DNA of 14,250 bases from Selenomonas sp. AE3005 (lineage in GTDB: Bacteria; Bacillota; Negativicutes; Selenomonadales; Selenomonadaceae): contig NZ_CAJODG010000047.1 of assembly GCF_905233635.1 (NCBI RefSeq), forward strand, positions 1 through 14,250, written 5' to 3'. Below the pieces are notes generated by a model. That model ran no database searches, was not told where the DNA came from, and saw only the letters and a program-made list of their open reading frames with translations. Made by a program: the position numbers and the translations under genes. This document shows, in pieces, positions 13,337 through 14,250 of this stretch (the first letter of the stretch is position 1; each line of letters opens with the position of its first letter).

Positions 13337-14250
13337 TGGAAACATTGCAAGGCATGAAGCGCGACCATCATTGTGGCGAGCTTCGCAAGGAAAATGTAGG
13401 CACGGATGTAGTGCTGTGCGGCTGGGTTGCCCGTCGTCGTGACCATGGTGGACTCATATTCGTGGATATGCGTGACCGTTCCGGGTTTGTGCAGGTTGTC
13501 TTTGATGAAGCCAGCATGGAAGGCGGCACGTTCCACAAGGCAGAATCCCTGCGCAACGAGTTCTGTATCGCTGTTCGCGGTACTGTACGCGCCCGCAGCG
13601 AAGAAACGGTAAACAGCAACATCGAAACCGGTGAAATCGAAGTGGTTTGCACCGAACTGCGTATTCTGAACAAGGCTAAGACGCCGCCGTTCTACATTCA
13701 GGATGGTATTGACGTAGATGAAATGCTGCGCCTGAAGTATCGTTATCTCGACCTGCGCCGTCCGGAAATGCAGAAGAACATCATTCTGCGTCACCGTGTG
13801 ACGAAGATTATGCGCGATTACTTTGACCGCAACGGTTTCCTCGAAATCGAAACGCCGATGCTCTGCAAGAGCACGCCGGAAGGCGCACGTGACTTCCTCG
13901 TGCCGAGCCGTGTAAACCCGGGCGAGTTCTATGCTCTGCCGCAGTCTCCGCAGATTTTCAAGCAGATTCTGCAGGTTGCCGGTTTTGAAAAGTACTTCCA
14001 GATTGTCCGCTGCTTCCGTGATGAGGACCTGCGTGCTGACCGTCAGCCGGAATTCACCCAGCTCGATATCGAAATGTCCTTCAAGAGCCAGGAAGAAATT
14101 CTGACCATTATGGAAGAAATGGTCAAGGAACTCTTTGAAAAATCCATCGGCGCCAAGGTGGAAACGCCGTTTGAACGCATGGATTGGGATACGGCTATGG
14201 ATAAGTATGGTTCCGATAAGCCGGACCTGCGCTTTGATATGCCGCTCATG
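13336..14250 (+). CDS. aspS: Aspartate--tRNA ligase (AspRS), 3' end outside window
   Basis: The first 305 codons of a class II synthetase of usually about 590 residues are present; the window edge cuts the rest. The N-terminal OB-fold anticodon-binding domain contains CGWVARRRDHGGLIFVDMRDR (20 of these at residues 29-48). The catalytic domain begins with LKYRYLDLRRPEM, then ETPML, TPEGARDFLVPSR, FYALPQSPQIFKQ and motif 2 as CFRDEDLRADRQPEFTQLD (226-244, Arg228). The GAD insertion and motif 3 are missing only because of the edge. His37 in RRDHGG, where E. coli has Leu, points to a non-discriminating enzyme that also charges tRNA-Asn. ATG 13336 overlaps the hisS stop, with GAGGTG (13322-13327) upstream. 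Confidence 0.96.
   Translation, partial: METLQGMKRDHHCGELRKENVGTDVVLCGWVARRRDHGGLIFVDMRDRSGFVQVVFDEASMEGGTFHKAESLRNEFCIAVRGTVRARSEETVNSNIETGEIEVVCTELRILNKAKTPPFYIQDGIDVDEMLRLKYRYLDLRRPEMQKNIILRHRVTKIMRDYFDRNGFLEIETPMLCKSTPEGARDFLVPSRVNPGEFYALPQSPQIFKQILQVAGFEKYFQIVRCFRDEDLRADRQPEFTQLDIEMSFKSQEEILTIMEEMVKELFEKSIGAKVETPFERMDWDTAMDKYGSDKPDLRFDMPLM

Overview
This window most likely comes from a Gram-negative member of the Firmicutes (Negativicutes, Selenomonas-like). That is inferred from gene content and order, not from a database match. The evidence is a short SecD separate from SecF, one long bifunctional Rel protein, HemZ rather than a proteobacterial HemN, a SpoIIE-type phosphatase, hisS-aspS as neighbours, strong AGGAGG-type ribosome binding sites and frequent TTG start codons. 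All recognised genes lie on the + strand and are housekeeping genes. I see no CRISPR array, intact insertion sequence, prophage, tRNA or rRNA.

Layout. Bases 1-350 are AT-rich and look like a rearrangement scar: the last 30 codons of an alpha/beta hydrolase, a 15-codon flavodoxin-like stub and a 29-codon piece resembling a recombinase C-terminus. A hairpin terminator follows, then a promoter. Operon 1 (about 321-5690) is tgt, yajC, 5-formyltetrahydrofolate cyclo-ligase, a SpoIIE-like PP2C phosphatase, a small P-loop protein, secD and secF, closed by a perfect 11-bp hairpin terminator. Operon 2 (about 5711-9968) is recJ and rel, behind a promoter whose -10 element lies inside a 16-bp palindrome. 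Operon 3 (from about 9970 to beyond the window) is fur, hemZ, hisS and aspS, behind two possible tandem promoters. aspS is cut by the window edge after about half its length.

How the genes fit together. Operon 1 joins tRNA queuosine modification (Tgt) to the accessory membrane part of the Sec translocon (YajC, SecD, SecF). A folate repair enzyme, a phosphatase and an uncharacterised nucleotide-binding protein sit between YajC and SecD. Operon 2 pairs single-strand DNA exonuclease RecJ with the (p)ppGpp synthetase/hydrolase. Operon 3 couples an iron-type regulator translationally to a radical SAM porphyrin enzyme, followed by two aminoacyl-tRNA synthetases.

The points most worth a second look are an apparent in-frame loss of about 9 residues from the N-terminal hairpin of Tgt, the phosphatase/P-loop pair inside the translocase operon, the fur-hemZ overlap, the palindrome on the recJ promoter, and the mixed gene debris at the left edge. 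I found no convincing new multi-gene defence or mobile system; the window is mostly ordinary core genome.
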